Shown in pieces: positions 54,687-63,315 of a stretch of 64,000 nt of DNA. The DNA lies in assembly GCF_009828095.1 (NCBI RefSeq), contig NZ_WTYP01000002.1, forward strand, positions 501,001-565,000. The letters are read 5' to 3'. The stretch's first letter is position 1. Each line of letters opens with the position of its first letter. Made by a program: the position numbers and the translations under genes. The DNA comes from Pontixanthobacter luteolus. GTDB lineage: Bacteria > Pseudomonadota > Alphaproteobacteria > Sphingomonadales > Sphingomonadaceae. Under the pieces are notes generated by a model. The model did no database searches, was not told where the DNA came from, and worked only from the letters and a program-made list of their open reading frames with translations.

Positions 54687-56087
54687 ATGCCAAAAACCGA
54701 AATGAAAATGACCCGCGATCAGAACAATTCTATTGCGCCATCCAGCTGGGTTTTGCTGGGATTGTTCGCTGCCTTCGTTGCCCTTTTGGGAGGCAGTTCG
54801 CGCCCCGATGCAGCGCAAATTGTCTTGCTGCGCCCGATGGCGGCTCTTTATCTGATCCCGATCTTCATTTTTCTTGGCAGGCAGGATTTGTCCGCAATCC
54901 GCGCACCGTTGATGTTCATCGGGGCGCTGGGCCTGTGGATGTTGTTGCAACTGATCCCCCTGCCGGCGGGCCTGTGGCAAGCCTTGCCGGGCCGTGAACC
55001 CGTCGCTGAAATAGGCGCGCAGATCGGCCTAGCCGATATCTGGCGGCCAATTTCGCTGGTGCCAACGCGCACGCTGAACGCTTTGGCCAGCCTGATTGTC
55101 CCGCTCGCAGCATTGCTGGTCTTGGCAGCAGCAGGTGCCTCTCGCCGCGCCATCCTCATGGTTTTGGCGGCACTCGGCTCGCTCAATGCGCTGCTTGGAA
55201 TATTGCAGGTGATCGGCGGCAGTTCGCAGGCGCTTTTCTTCTACGAAATCACTAATTTCGGCTCCGCGGTGGGTTTTTTCGCCAATCACAATCACAGCGC
55301 AGTGTTTTCGTCGCTGACGCTCGTAATCATCGCGTTTCTTGCCACCCAACCCGAATTCAGGTTCGATCGTGCGTGGCAGAAGACATTGCTCGCCGCGCTG
55401 TTCCTGCTGGTCTTGCTGGCAGCGTTGGTGGGTCTTTCCCGCGCCGGACTGCTGACGACGGTCCTCGCCTTGGGAGCCAGTGCATTGCTGTTCCGGATTG
55501 GTTGGGCGAAGGGGCATCGCCGCCGCGGGCAGGGCGGTGGGCAACCCTCGATCAAGCCGGTCTGGGCCCTTGCGGTTCTGGCGGCTTCGATTGCCGGCGT
55601 GATCGCGATTTTCCTGATGTTCGACCGCATTCCGGCGCTCAACCGGGTTACCGAAAGCGGAACGTTCGATGATCTGCGTTGGAGCCTGCTGCCCATTCTG
55701 GGTGAGATGATCGCTGCCTATTGGCTGACAGGTGCCGGTTTCGGGTCGTTTGAGGAGGTTTATCATATTCACGAACCGGCCTCACTGATGCTTCCGTCAT
55801 ACGTCAATCAGGCGCATAATGACTGGGCCCAGCTGCTGATCGAAGGCGGGGTACCGGCATTGGCCATTCTGGCAATCTTCACCGTCTGGGTGGGGCGCGG
55901 CATCCTGGCCATGTGGCGGAGGAACAGCAGCCTGGCCCGCCCGGTATTCTGGCTGACCGTTGCAGCGATAATCGTGTTTGCCAGCCTGGCAGATTATCCT
56001 CTGCGGACGCCGTTATTCCAGATGGCTGCGATATGGCTGGTCGGGCTGTTTTCCATCGACCGCAGAAATCCCGCTATTTCAGGCTAG
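54687..56087 (+). CDS. O-antigen ligase/polymerase family membrane protein
   Basis: A 466-residue membrane protein with about 12 helices and the large periplasmic loop of the Wzy_C family. Family-like features: FFANHNHSAVFSSLTLVIIAFLA, LVGLSRAGLLTTVLALG, and after the loop TGAGFGSFEEVYHIHEP with AHNDWAQLLIEGGVPALA. It could polymerise the repeat unit or ligate chains to an acceptor; an EpsG-type gene in the same locus competes for the polymerase role. It starts the plus-strand export block. Three ATGs are clustered at the start; the first was used. Confidence 0.85.
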   Translation: MPKTEMKMTRDQNNSIAPSSWVLLGLFAAFVALLGGSSRPDAAQIVLLRPMAALYLIPIFIFLGRQDLSAIRAPLMFIGALGLWMLLQLIPLPAGLWQALPGREPVAEIGAQIGLADIWRPISLVPTRTLNALASLIVPLAALLVLAAAGASRRAILMVLAALGSLNALLGILQVIGGSSQALFFYEITNFGSAVGFFANHNHSAVFSSLTLVIIAFLATQPEFRFDRAWQKTLLAALFLLVLLAALVGLSRAGLLTTVLALGASALLFRIGWAKGHRRRGQGGGQPSIKPVWALAVLAASIAGVIAIFLMFDRIPALNRVTESGTFDDLRWSLLPILGEMIAAYWLTGAGFGSFEEVYHIHEPASLMLPSYVNQAHNDWAQLLIEGGVPALAILAIFTVWVGRGILAMWRRNSSLARPVFWLTVAAIIVFASLADYPLRTPLFQMAAIWLVGLFSIDRRNPAISG

Positions 56088-56182
56088 TGTATTGCGCCCG
56101 CGGCCACGGTTGCGGGCAAAAACCACTTTGCTTATGCTCTGGCCATGGTTAAGGCCTCGGGCTTCGGGATCTGAAGGATGTC

Positions 56183-56893
56183 ATGACAGGAATTTTCAAA
56201 CCGGCGCTTGCTGTTTTCGCCATGGCCCTAACGCTGGCTGGATGTGCGAAAGACCGCTCCGTAGGGCTCGCCTCGTCGGTCGAGGTTGCCTCACTTGCGG
56301 AGCTTCCGGCTCCGTCCAAATCACAGATTTACACCGTTGGTGCTCAGGAACAGCTTGAAATCAACGTCGCCGATGCAGAGCGTCTCAGTGGTACGTACCT
56401 GACAGACGCTGAAGGCTACATCGCATTTCCGCTGGTCGGCGACCTGTTCGTGTCCGGCAAGACGCCCAATCAGGTCGCGCGCATGATCGCCGATCGGCTT
56501 CGCGGCGAATATATCGTCAACCCGCAGGTCCGCGTTCGCCCGACGAACATGACGGTACCGTCGATTTCAGTTGGCGGCGAAGTCACCCAGCCGGGCACCT
56601 ATCCGGCTGGCACATCGCGGACGTTGCTGCGCGCGGTGAACAACGCCGGCGGGCTGGACGATTATGCCAAGAAAGACGACGTGCTCGTTATGCGCACAGT
56701 TGCCGATCAGAAGTATATCGGCGTCTACAATATCGAAGCGATCCAGCGCGGCAATTATGATGATCCGATGCTTTATCCCGGCGATATCGTCATGGTTGGC
56801 GATTCCCCCGGCCGCCGAAATCTGGAAAACATTCTGCAGTTTATTCCGCTGCTGTCGACAAGCGCGATCCTGATTGATCGCACTTTCAACTGA
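56183..56893 (+). CDS. wza: Outer-membrane polysaccharide export lipoprotein (Wza-like)
   Basis: A 236-residue lipoprotein with lipobox LAGC (Cys21). The polysaccharide export domain (about 45-125) has VGAQEQLEINVADAERLSG and GYIAFPLVGDLFVSGKT; an SLBB domain follows (about 130-205: ISVGGEVTQPGTYPAG, DDVLVMRT). It is shorter than E. coli Wza (about 380 residues), with one SLBB and a final hydrophobic helix, like sphingan-type exporters. The Wzc-like gene follows after 12 bases. Confidence 0.9.
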   Translation: MTGIFKPALAVFAMALTLAGCAKDRSVGLASSVEVASLAELPAPSKSQIYTVGAQEQLEINVADAERLSGTYLTDAEGYIAFPLVGDLFVSGKTPNQVARMIADRLRGEYIVNPQVRVRPTNMTVPSISVGGEVTQPGTYPAGTSRTLLRAVNNAGGLDDYAKKDDVLVMRTVADQKYIGVYNIEAIQRGNYDDPMLYPGDIVMVGDSPGRRNLENILQFIPLLSTSAILIDRTFN

Positions 56894-56905
56894 TCGCGAG
56901 TAAAG

Positions 56906-59071
56906 ATGACCAACACCCCATCAGTCGCGAACGAATACCCCGGCGCCGCAGCTTCCTCTGAAGAGGGCGGCTCCGAGGATTCGTTCCGGATCGACCTTGA
57001 ACGGTTCTGGATCCAGGCGCTTAATCTCAAATACTGGCTGCTCGGCATCATTGCCCTCGGCCTGCTGGCTGGTTTGGCAATTACTTTGCTGTCGCCGAAG
57101 CTCTACCGTGCGACGTCGCGGATCGAGATTTCGATGGTCCAGCAGAACATCACTTCAGCCGAGCCAATCGAAATCCAGAGCCGGTCCGGTGATTTCCAGT
57201 ATTACACGACGCAGTATGAGCTTCTGGAATCCAAATTCCTCGCCCAGCGCGTGATCGAAGCGGGTAATCTGACGCGCGACGAAGAATTCCTCAATGCGTT
57301 CGACCTGCGCGATGCCGGCACTATCTCGGCTAAGCGTCTCGAAAGCATCCTGCGCAACAACGTGACGATTGATCCCGTGCCGACTTCGAGCCTGGTGGAC
57401 ATTCGTTTCTCGAGCCAGAATGCCGACGTGTCGGCGCGGATCGCCAATCTGTGGGCGCAGGAATTCCTGCAAGCCAACTATGAAAAGCGTTTTGGTGCGA
57501 ACATCGAGGCGCGCGAATTTCTTGAAGACCAGATCGAGGAACTGCGCGAACGGCTCGCTTTGTCCGAACGCGAGCTTATCGATTATGCGAATGCGAATGA
57601 AATCATCATTCTGAATTCCGATGCGGCAGGCGAAGGCTCCGATTCCGCAGGCCAGTCTCTGGTCGGGTCGGAACTCGCTGCGCTGAATGCTGCGCTGGCA
57701 GAGGCAACCACCCAGCGTATTCAGGCGGAAAGCGCCCTGCGTGCAGGTGCTCGTAACGAAGCTGGCGCGGCTGCCGCAGCCGGGCTTCGCAGCCGACTGG
57801 CAGAAGCGCAGGCACAGCTGGCAGATCTGCAATCGCGCTTCGGCCCCGGTTATCCGGAAATCCAGGCGAAGAAGGCAGAGATCGCTTCACTTCGCCAGGC
57901 GCTGACCGGTGAAAGCAGCATCGACAACCAGGATTTGCAGGCAGCGTTTCGCAAGGCATCGCTGCAAGAACAGCAGCTGCGGGCGAAGTTCCAGCAGACC
58001 AAAAACTCTTTCCTTGGCCAGCAGGGTACCGGCATCCAGTACGGCATCCTGAAACGCGAAGTTGATACCAACCGCCAGCTCTATGATGCGCTTTTGCAGC
58101 GTTACAAAGAACTGGAAGCGGCGGGTGCCGGCAAGAACAACATGAACCTGATCGACGCCGCTGCGCCTCCGGGCGCGCCCTACGCGCCGTCGCTGATCCG
58201 CAACCTGTTGATCGGCCTGATCGCTGCGCTGCTGGTCGCTGCCGCGCTGGTCTATCTCCGCGAAACCATGGATCAGACGATCCGCGATCCTTCGGATGTC
58301 TCACGCAAGCTCGGCCTGTCGCCGCTTGGCCTCATCCCGCGCGTCGAATCCGACGATATCGTGGAAGAGCTGGAGCGGCGGAGTTCGGAAATCAGCGAGG
58401 CGTATGCTGCTGCGCGTACCAACATGGCGTTCCTCACGCCGAACGGTGCGCCGCGTGCAATCATGCTCACCTCGACCCGCCCGAACGAAGGCAAGAGTAT
58501 CTCGTCGGTCGCTCTCGCCCGCAGCTTCGTGCAGCTGGGCAAGAAGGTACTTCTGATCGACGCCGATTTGCGTCACTCCGGTCTGAGCGATTTCATCGGT
58601 GTGAATGCGGAAGCCGGAAAAGGGCTCAGCGGTATGCTGGCGGGTAACGGACCACTTGCTGGTGTCGTGTTCCCGGTAGAACCGCACGGCTTCGACCTGC
58701 TGCCAACCGGCCACAAGCCGCCCAATCCCGTCGAACTGCTGGCCGGACCTAACCTCAAACACGTCATCGACACAGCGCTGGAAGAATATGACCAGGTGAT
58801 CGTCGATGGTGCGCCGGTTCTTGGCCTGGCTGACGCTCTGGAAGTTTCCAAGGCGGTTGAAGGCGTGGTCTACGTGGTTGAATCCAACGGCGTGAATGTC
58901 CGTGCGATTGAAAATGCTCTCACACGCCTGAAGACCGCCAATGCGCGCATCTTCGGTGCGGTCGTGACCAAGCTGGACCAGCGCAATTCCGCTTATGGTT
59001 ACGGCTATGGATACGGCTACGGCTATGGCTATGGCGATCGTGACAGCGAATTGGTAGAACGCGGCGCCTGA
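56906..59071 (+). CDS. wzc: Polysaccharide co-polymerase and tyrosine autokinase (Wzc-like)
   Basis: A 721-residue inner-membrane protein that sets chain length and couples polymerisation to export. TM1 is at about 38-58; a long periplasmic Wzz/coiled-coil part follows; TM2 is at about 430-450. The cytoplasmic BY-kinase has Walker A TSTRPNEGKS (about 521-530), Walker A' LLIDADLR (about 548) and VIVDGAPVLGLADAL. The tail carries seven consecutive Tyr-Gly pairs, the autophosphorylation cluster. It sits between wza and a TPR-like gene that starts 1 base after its stop. Confidence 0.93.
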   Translation: MTNTPSVANEYPGAAASSEEGGSEDSFRIDLERFWIQALNLKYWLLGIIALGLLAGLAITLLSPKLYRATSRIEISMVQQNITSAEPIEIQSRSGDFQYYTTQYELLESKFLAQRVIEAGNLTRDEEFLNAFDLRDAGTISAKRLESILRNNVTIDPVPTSSLVDIRFSSQNADVSARIANLWAQEFLQANYEKRFGANIEAREFLEDQIEELRERLALSERELIDYANANEIIILNSDAAGEGSDSAGQSLVGSELAALNAALAEATTQRIQAESALRAGARNEAGAAAAAGLRSRLAEAQAQLADLQSRFGPGYPEIQAKKAEIASLRQALTGESSIDNQDLQAAFRKASLQEQQLRAKFQQTKNSFLGQQGTGIQYGILKREVDTNRQLYDALLQRYKELEAAGAGKNNMNLIDAAAPPGAPYAPSLIRNLLIGLIAALLVAAALVYLRETMDQTIRDPSDVSRKLGLSPLGLIPRVESDDIVEELERRSSEISEAYAAARTNMAFLTPNGAPRAIMLTSTRPNEGKSISSVALARSFVQLGKKVLLIDADLRHSGLSDFIGVNAEAGKGLSGMLAGNGPLAGVVFPVEPHGFDLLPTGHKPPNPVELLAGPNLKHVIDTALEEYDQVIVDGAPVLGLADALEVSKAVEGVVYVVESNGVNVRAIENALTRLKTANARIFGAVVTKLDQRNSAYGYGYGYGYGYGYGDRDSELVERGA
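58994..59035 (+). repeat. Seven tandem TAYGGN units encoding (Tyr-Gly)7
   Basis: Fourteen codons alternate TAT/TAC and GGN in the wzc tail. The hexamer period makes slippage in steps of two residues possible without frameshift. Confidence 0.7.
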
Positions 59072-59072
59072 T

Positions 59073-60245
59073 ATGGGCGGGCGTATGCCACGGATACTTG
59101 CTGCGAGCGCCGGGGCGGTAGTTCTTGCTGCGCTTCTCGCGGTTCAGGCGGGCAGTAGCGTCCTGACACGGAAACAGCCCGGACTTTCGTCGCGCCTGCT
59201 TTCTGTGAACGGCCTCGCGCTGGAACAGCAGGCAACGCGCCAATTCATGTCGGCTGTGAAGGAACGCGATGACCTCGTGCCATCGGCGCAGGCAGCATCC
59301 CCTGTGGCCCTGAGCGCCATTGCCCGTGATCCCCTCAGCCCGAAATCCTATGCCGTCCTCGCAGTGGCTGAGCAGAATCCGGAGCGGAAGCGTGCCCTGC
59401 TGGATGCAGCCAGCAAGCTCAACCGGCGGGATTTGCTGCTGCAGGGCCTCGTACTGGAAGAAAGCGTTGCGCAGAAAGACTACGCTGCGACGCTTGCCAC
59501 GCTCGACATGATCCTGAGCGTTCACCCCGAGCAAAAAGCAAACTTCTTCCCAATCCTGCTTCAGGCATTGTCAGAGAAAGACGCGCTGCCGGCGCTGTCG
59601 GGCATCCTTGATCAGGAGTCTGAATGGCAGGAAGATTTCTTCAAGTTCGCCGTGCGCAAGCCTGAGGTTTTGACCAACCTCGCCGAATTGCGCTTGCAGC
59701 GCGCGTCGGTTTCGCCAGATGTTGACCAGCGCCTGATCTCGGGTCTCGCCAGTGCGGGCCAGCTGGACAAGGCCTACGAAGTGTACCGTGCGGCCAACGA
59801 AGAGCCTGCGCCGTCATCTGGCAACCGGATGATCATCGATTGGCGTGCGCGTTTCTCGCCCTTCGACTGGGAACTGGCGGATGAAGCAGGCTTTCGTGCG
59901 CAGCCCTCGGCTACCCCGGACCAGCTTGAAGTGTTCGTCCGCGGCGGCAAAGGCGGCCTCCTCGCCAGCCGGAATATCAGGCTGCGGAACGGGCCGATTG
60001 CCCTGCGGATCAACCACGACCTCACCCCGCCTGGTCAGGTTGAGGACGTGCGCCTGCAACTGAGCTGTCCGGGGGCGGAGCAGACGTTCTATGATGAGCC
60101 GCTCAGGTTTGGGTCGCGCGATTACCGGATTGGCCGAAAACCGGCGGCCTGCGATTTTGTCACCATTGCGATCCGCGCGCGGGCATGGACCGGCAGCAGC
60201 GCAATTCGCGGCACCATCAACCGGATCGAGATACTCGGTAACTAG
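59073..60245 (+). CDS. Exported TPR-like protein linked to Wza/Wzc
   Basis: A 390-residue protein of unknown function. An N-terminal hydrophobic segment (about 7-25) looks like a signal anchor. The middle (about 50-250) is helical with TPR-like alternation (YAVLAVAEQNPERKRALLDAASKL, RDLLLQGLVLEESVAQKDY, LISGLASAGQLDKAYEVYRAA). The last 140 residues are beta-rich. The start is one base past the wzc stop, so it is surely co-translated and probably a periplasmic partner of the export or chain-length complex. Confidence 0.72.
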   Translation: MGGRMPRILAASAGAVVLAALLAVQAGSSVLTRKQPGLSSRLLSVNGLALEQQATRQFMSAVKERDDLVPSAQAASPVALSAIARDPLSPKSYAVLAVAEQNPERKRALLDAASKLNRRDLLLQGLVLEESVAQKDYAATLATLDMILSVHPEQKANFFPILLQALSEKDALPALSGILDQESEWQEDFFKFAVRKPEVLTNLAELRLQRASVSPDVDQRLISGLASAGQLDKAYEVYRAANEEPAPSSGNRMIIDWRARFSPFDWELADEAGFRAQPSATPDQLEVFVRGGKGGLLASRNIRLRNGPIALRINHDLTPPGQVEDVRLQLSCPGAEQTFYDEPLRFGSRDYRIGRKPAACDFVTIAIRARAWTGSSAIRGTINRIEILGN

Positions 60246-60291
60246 GCCGGGCGTTTGCGGCGGTACCCGCCCTTAAAGACGGGCTGCTGCA

Positions 60292-61095
60292 TCAATCCAG
60301 CGCGATATCGGGCGCGTCTTCCTGTTTCATGCCGACAACGTGATAGCCGCCGTCGACATGGTGGGTTTCGCCCGTAACGCCGGACGACAGGTCGGACAGG
60401 AAATAGAGCCCCGACCCGCCAACATCGTCTATTGTGATATTCCGGCGCATCGGTGAATTGAGCTCGTTCCATTTGAGGATGTAACGGAAATCGCCGATCC
60501 CGCTCGCGGCGAGTGTTTTGACCGGACCTGCCGAAATTGCGTTGACGCGGATGTTCTGCGGACCAAGATCATTGGCAAGATATTTTACGCTGGATTCCAG
60601 TGCCGCCTTGGCAACCCCCATCACGTTGTAGTGCGGAATGACTTTCTCCGCCCCGTAATAGGTCAGGGTGATGATCGAACCACCATCGGGCATCATTTCA
60701 GAGGCGCGCTTGGCAACCGCGACCAGCGAGTAGGCTGAAATATTCATCGTCATGAGGAAGTTGTCGAGGCTGGTGTCGACATATTTGCCGCGCAGCTCGC
60801 TCTTGTCCGAAAAACCAATGGCGTGGACCACGAAATCGATCGTTTCCCAGCGTGATTTGAGCGTTTCAAACGCCCGGTCGAGTGCAGACATTTCGGAAAC
60901 GTCGCATTCGAAAGTGAAATCGGATCCAAGCTGTTCAGCCAAGGGCTTTACCCGCTTTGCCAGCGCATCGCCCTGATAGGTAAAAGCCAGCTCCGCGCCG
61001 TGTTCGCTCAGTTTCTTGGCAATACCCCAAGCGAGCGATTTGTCGTTCGCAAGGCCCATAATCAGCCCGCGCTTACCTGCCATCAATCCGGTCAT
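60292..61095 (-). CDS. fabI: Enoyl-[acyl-carrier-protein] reductase (NADH) FabI
   Basis: A 267-residue short-chain dehydrogenase for the last reduction of each fatty-acid elongation cycle. The cofactor region is GLANDKSLAWGIA (about 14-26); the catalytic residues are Tyr146 or Tyr156 with Lys163 in the Y-x6-K motif YNVMGVAK; GPVKTLAASGIGDF is the substrate loop. AAGGA inside the end of yihY precedes the ATG, so it is translationally linked to that gene. It is the target class of triclosan and is conserved at full length here. Confidence 0.95.
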   Translation of the reverse strand: MTGLMAGKRGLIMGLANDKSLAWGIAKKLSEHGAELAFTYQGDALAKRVKPLAEQLGSDFTFECDVSEMSALDRAFETLKSRWETIDFVVHAIGFSDKSELRGKYVDTSLDNFLMTMNISAYSLVAVAKRASEMMPDGGSIITLTYYGAEKVIPHYNVMGVAKAALESSVKYLANDLGPQNIRVNAISAGPVKTLAASGIGDFRYILKWNELNSPMRRNITIDDVGGSGLYFLSDLSSGVTGETHHVDGGYHVVGMKQEDAPDIALD

Positions 61096-61100
61096 CAGCT

Positions 61101-62111
61101 TTATCCTTGCTGCAATTCTTTATCTGCACCCCCGTCTCCGTCCGCGCCGTTCTCTGGATCGTCCAGCGGCGGTTCGGCGAGGGCTGCGTTCAATTCTGCT
61201 CCGGCGACCATCCCTAAGCCGACTAGCCAGAAAAAGAAAAGTGCGATCATGATTCCGGCCAGGCTTCCATAGGTGAGATCGTATGAGAAAAACCGTTTGA
61301 GGACCGGTGGCAGAGCGATTGTGACCGCCACCCACCAACCGGTGACCAGCAGGGCGCCGGGCCATTTCGGATAGCTTTTGCCGCGGTAGGTTTCCGGGGT
61401 CAGCGTCACGAACAGCATGAAGATCGATCCGAACAAGCCCACCGCCGGGACAATGCGCGACAGCGACAATTCCGCCAGCGCATCATTCAGCCATGGCAGG
61501 TAAGCGGAAATAACTTCTTGCGCGGCACCGATCAGCACCTGCGCAAACAAGGACAACATTAACAGGATCACCGCGGCGACGATCACGCCAATTGAAAGCA
61601 GACGGTACCGCCAGAACGCGAGTGTCGGCGCGGTCCCATAGGCGCGCCGCAATATGTCGCGAATGGTTTCGATCAGGCTGGAAACGGTCCACAGTCCAAC
61701 CGCCGCACCGACCCACAGCAGCCAGCCCGATCGAGCATCGATGACGTTGCGCGCCACCGGCTCGATTACATTGCCGACCACGGGCGGCAAGGCGTACAGG
61801 ATGGTGTCGATAGTCGCGGCGCGTTCCGCTTCCTCGCCGATTGCAGAAAAGATTGCCGCGGCAAGGATGAAGAACGGAAACAGCGCCAGCATCGCCATGT
61901 AGGCGAGGTTGCCCGCATGGATGAAGCCGTCATTGTATGTGCCCGAGGCAGTGCGTTTGAGCACTTCGAATGCCCGGCTGCCAGGCCCGACATGGTTGCC
62001 GAGACCTTCGCGCAGCCGGTCCCGCTTGCGCCGCCGTGCCTCCGGGGAAAGCGATGCAACGGGTCTGTCCTTTGCATGGGGGATTTCGGAAATGTGTCTG
62101 CCCCTGTTCAA
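61101..62111 (-). CDS. YihY/virulence factor BrkB family membrane protein
   Basis: A 336-residue membrane protein of the YihY (BrkB) family with six predicted helices. The family core is GNLAYMAMLALFPFFILAAAIFSAIG, WLLWVGAAVGLWTVSSLIETIRDILRRAYG, and the late YDLTYGSLAGIMIALFFFWLVGLGMVAGAELNAAL. The function is not established (formerly misnamed RNase BN). Acidic C-terminal tail. The TTG start at 62111 lies 12 bases after the dnaJ-like stop with AGG upstream; a later start is possible because the first 40 residues are basic and variable. Confidence 0.86.
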   Translation of the reverse strand: MNRGRHISEIPHAKDRPVASLSPEARRRKRDRLREGLGNHVGPGSRAFEVLKRTASGTYNDGFIHAGNLAYMAMLALFPFFILAAAIFSAIGEEAERAATIDTILYALPPVVGNVIEPVARNVIDARSGWLLWVGAAVGLWTVSSLIETIRDILRRAYGTAPTLAFWRYRLLSIGVIVAAVILLMLSLFAQVLIGAAQEVISAYLPWLNDALAELSLSRIVPAVGLFGSIFMLFVTLTPETYRGKSYPKWPGALLVTGWWVAVTIALPPVLKRFFSYDLTYGSLAGIMIALFFFWLVGLGMVAGAELNAALAEPPLDDPENGADGDGGADKELQQG

Positions 62112-62123
62112 TGCGCCTAAGGG

Positions 62124-63101
62124 TCAGACCCCCATATCGGCTCGCGGATTGCCATCATCCTGCCAACCGTCGAGCCGCTTGGCCAGTTCCGGCAAATCTT
62201 TCGGCAGGATAATCTCGAGCGTCACCAGCTGATCGCCGCGTCCTCCGCTTTTCCTGGAGAAACCCTTGCCTTTGAGGCGCAGCACGGTCCCGCCATTGGT
62301 GCCCGGTTTGAGCGTCATCATCACTGGCCCGTCAACCGTTGGGACTTTTACCTTCGCGCCGTTGACCGCTTCGTCCAGCGTAATCGGCAAGTCCATGCGG
62401 ACCTCGCTTCCGTCACGACGAAAGAAGGGGTGGCTCTGGACCGCGATTGTCACGAGCCCGTCGCCAGGTCCACCCGGCCCCTGTTCGCCTTTGCCCTTGA
62501 GGCGCATTTGCGTGCCATCTTCGACCCCGACCGGCAGGCTCAAATCAATGGTTTTGCCGTCAGACAGAGTGATGCGCTGTTTTTTGAGGCTGGCTGCATC
62601 GACAAACGGAACCTTCAGCCGATACTGGATATCGGCACCCTTTTGCGGAGGGGGAGGAGGGCGGCGCCCAAAGCCCTGCGGACCGCCGGGTCCGGTCCTC
62701 GGGCCGCCTCGTGCGGCTCCGCCAAACAGCCCTTCGAAGATATCGCCGAGATCGACGCCGTCTTGAGAAAATCCCTCGAAATCCTGTGCGCTGAAGCCGC
62801 CTTGCGGTCCGCCGCGGCGACCGCCGCCCATACCCGATCCCATTCCGCCGCCGAATCCGGCACCGAAAGGGTGCGTGGGATTGCCGTCAGCGTCGATTTC
62901 GCCGCGATCGAACTGGGCGCGTTTGTCCTTGTCGGACAGCAGATCATAGGCCTGCGTCGCTTCGCTGAACCGCTCGGAAGCTTTCGGGTTGTCCTTGTTT
63001 CGGTCCGGGTGGAGTTCCTTGGCGAGTTTACGGTACGCGCTCTTGATCTCGCTCTCGGAAGCTCCGCGTGCAACGCCAAGGATGGAATAAGGGTCGGCCA
63101 T
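62124..63101 (-). CDS. DnaJ-like co-chaperone without zinc finger (CbpA type)
   Basis: A 325-residue class B J-domain protein. The J-domain (1-68) has the HPD motif (LHPDRNKDN). A Gly/Phe/Arg-rich linker (about 75-155) follows, then two beta-sandwich substrate domains ([51 protein letters not shown]). No CxxCxGxG zinc finger is present. It stimulates DnaK and is separate from the canonical DnaJ expected elsewhere. First gene of the operon with yihY and fabI. Confidence 0.92.
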   Translation of the reverse strand: MADPYSILGVARGASESEIKSAYRKLAKELHPDRNKDNPKASERFSEATQAYDLLSDKDKRAQFDRGEIDADGNPTHPFGAGFGGGMGSGMGGGRRGGPQGGFSAQDFEGFSQDGVDLGDIFEGLFGGAARGGPRTGPGGPQGFGRRPPPPPQKGADIQYRLKVPFVDAASLKKQRITLSDGKTIDLSLPVGVEDGTQMRLKGKGEQGPGGPGDGLVTIAVQSHPFFRRDGSEVRMDLPITLDEAVNGAKVKVPTVDGPVMMTLKPGTNGGTVLRLKGKGFSRKSGGRGDQLVTLEIILPKDLPELAKRLDGWQDDGNPRADMGV

Positions 63102-63132
63102 GGCGTGTTAGCTAGGTGCTACAGTCGCTGCT

Positions 63133-63163
63133 TGCAAGCGGATAGACTTCCCTACCGCTTGCA
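63133..63163. promoter_or_regulatory. Strong hairpin between dnaJ-like gene and pdxH
   Basis: TGCAAGCGG and CCGCTTGCA pair perfectly; inside, TAG/CTA adds three pairs after one bulged base. It lies 32 bases upstream of the dnaJ-like start. The rest of the 214-base gap 63102-63315 shows no gene. Confidence 0.4.
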
Positions 63164-63315
63164 GCTTGGCTAGGACTGCACCGGCAGGCAGAAAATCGGC
63201 TTTGGCTCATGACCAGTGCAGGAGGCAGCAAAGCAGGTTTGAAGCCAGGCCTCGAACGTAGGGCCGATAGGCCGCAAGACAGTGTTCCACCCGTTCCATT
63301 CGACAGGAAATTGCC

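Larger units (their letters stand above)
28791..60245. other. Surface polysaccharide biosynthesis and export locus
   Basis: Nearly every gene in this span belongs to nucleotide-sugar synthesis, glycan assembly, decoration, flipping, polymerisation or export. Strand changes at about 31.3, 38.8, 40.9, 48.5, 50.7 and 54.6 kb divide it into blocks. The outer blocks are GC-rich like the chromosome; the central ones look more A/T-rich. Confidence 0.85.

Noticed and set aside
58994-59035. Short tandem repeat as a CRISPR array
   Set aside because: Units are six bases without spacers and encode the Tyr-Gly tail of Wzc.
62640-62870. Repetitive G/C-rich stretch as a structural DNA element
   Set aside because: It is the codon pattern of the Gly/Phe/Pro-rich linker of the DnaJ-like protein.
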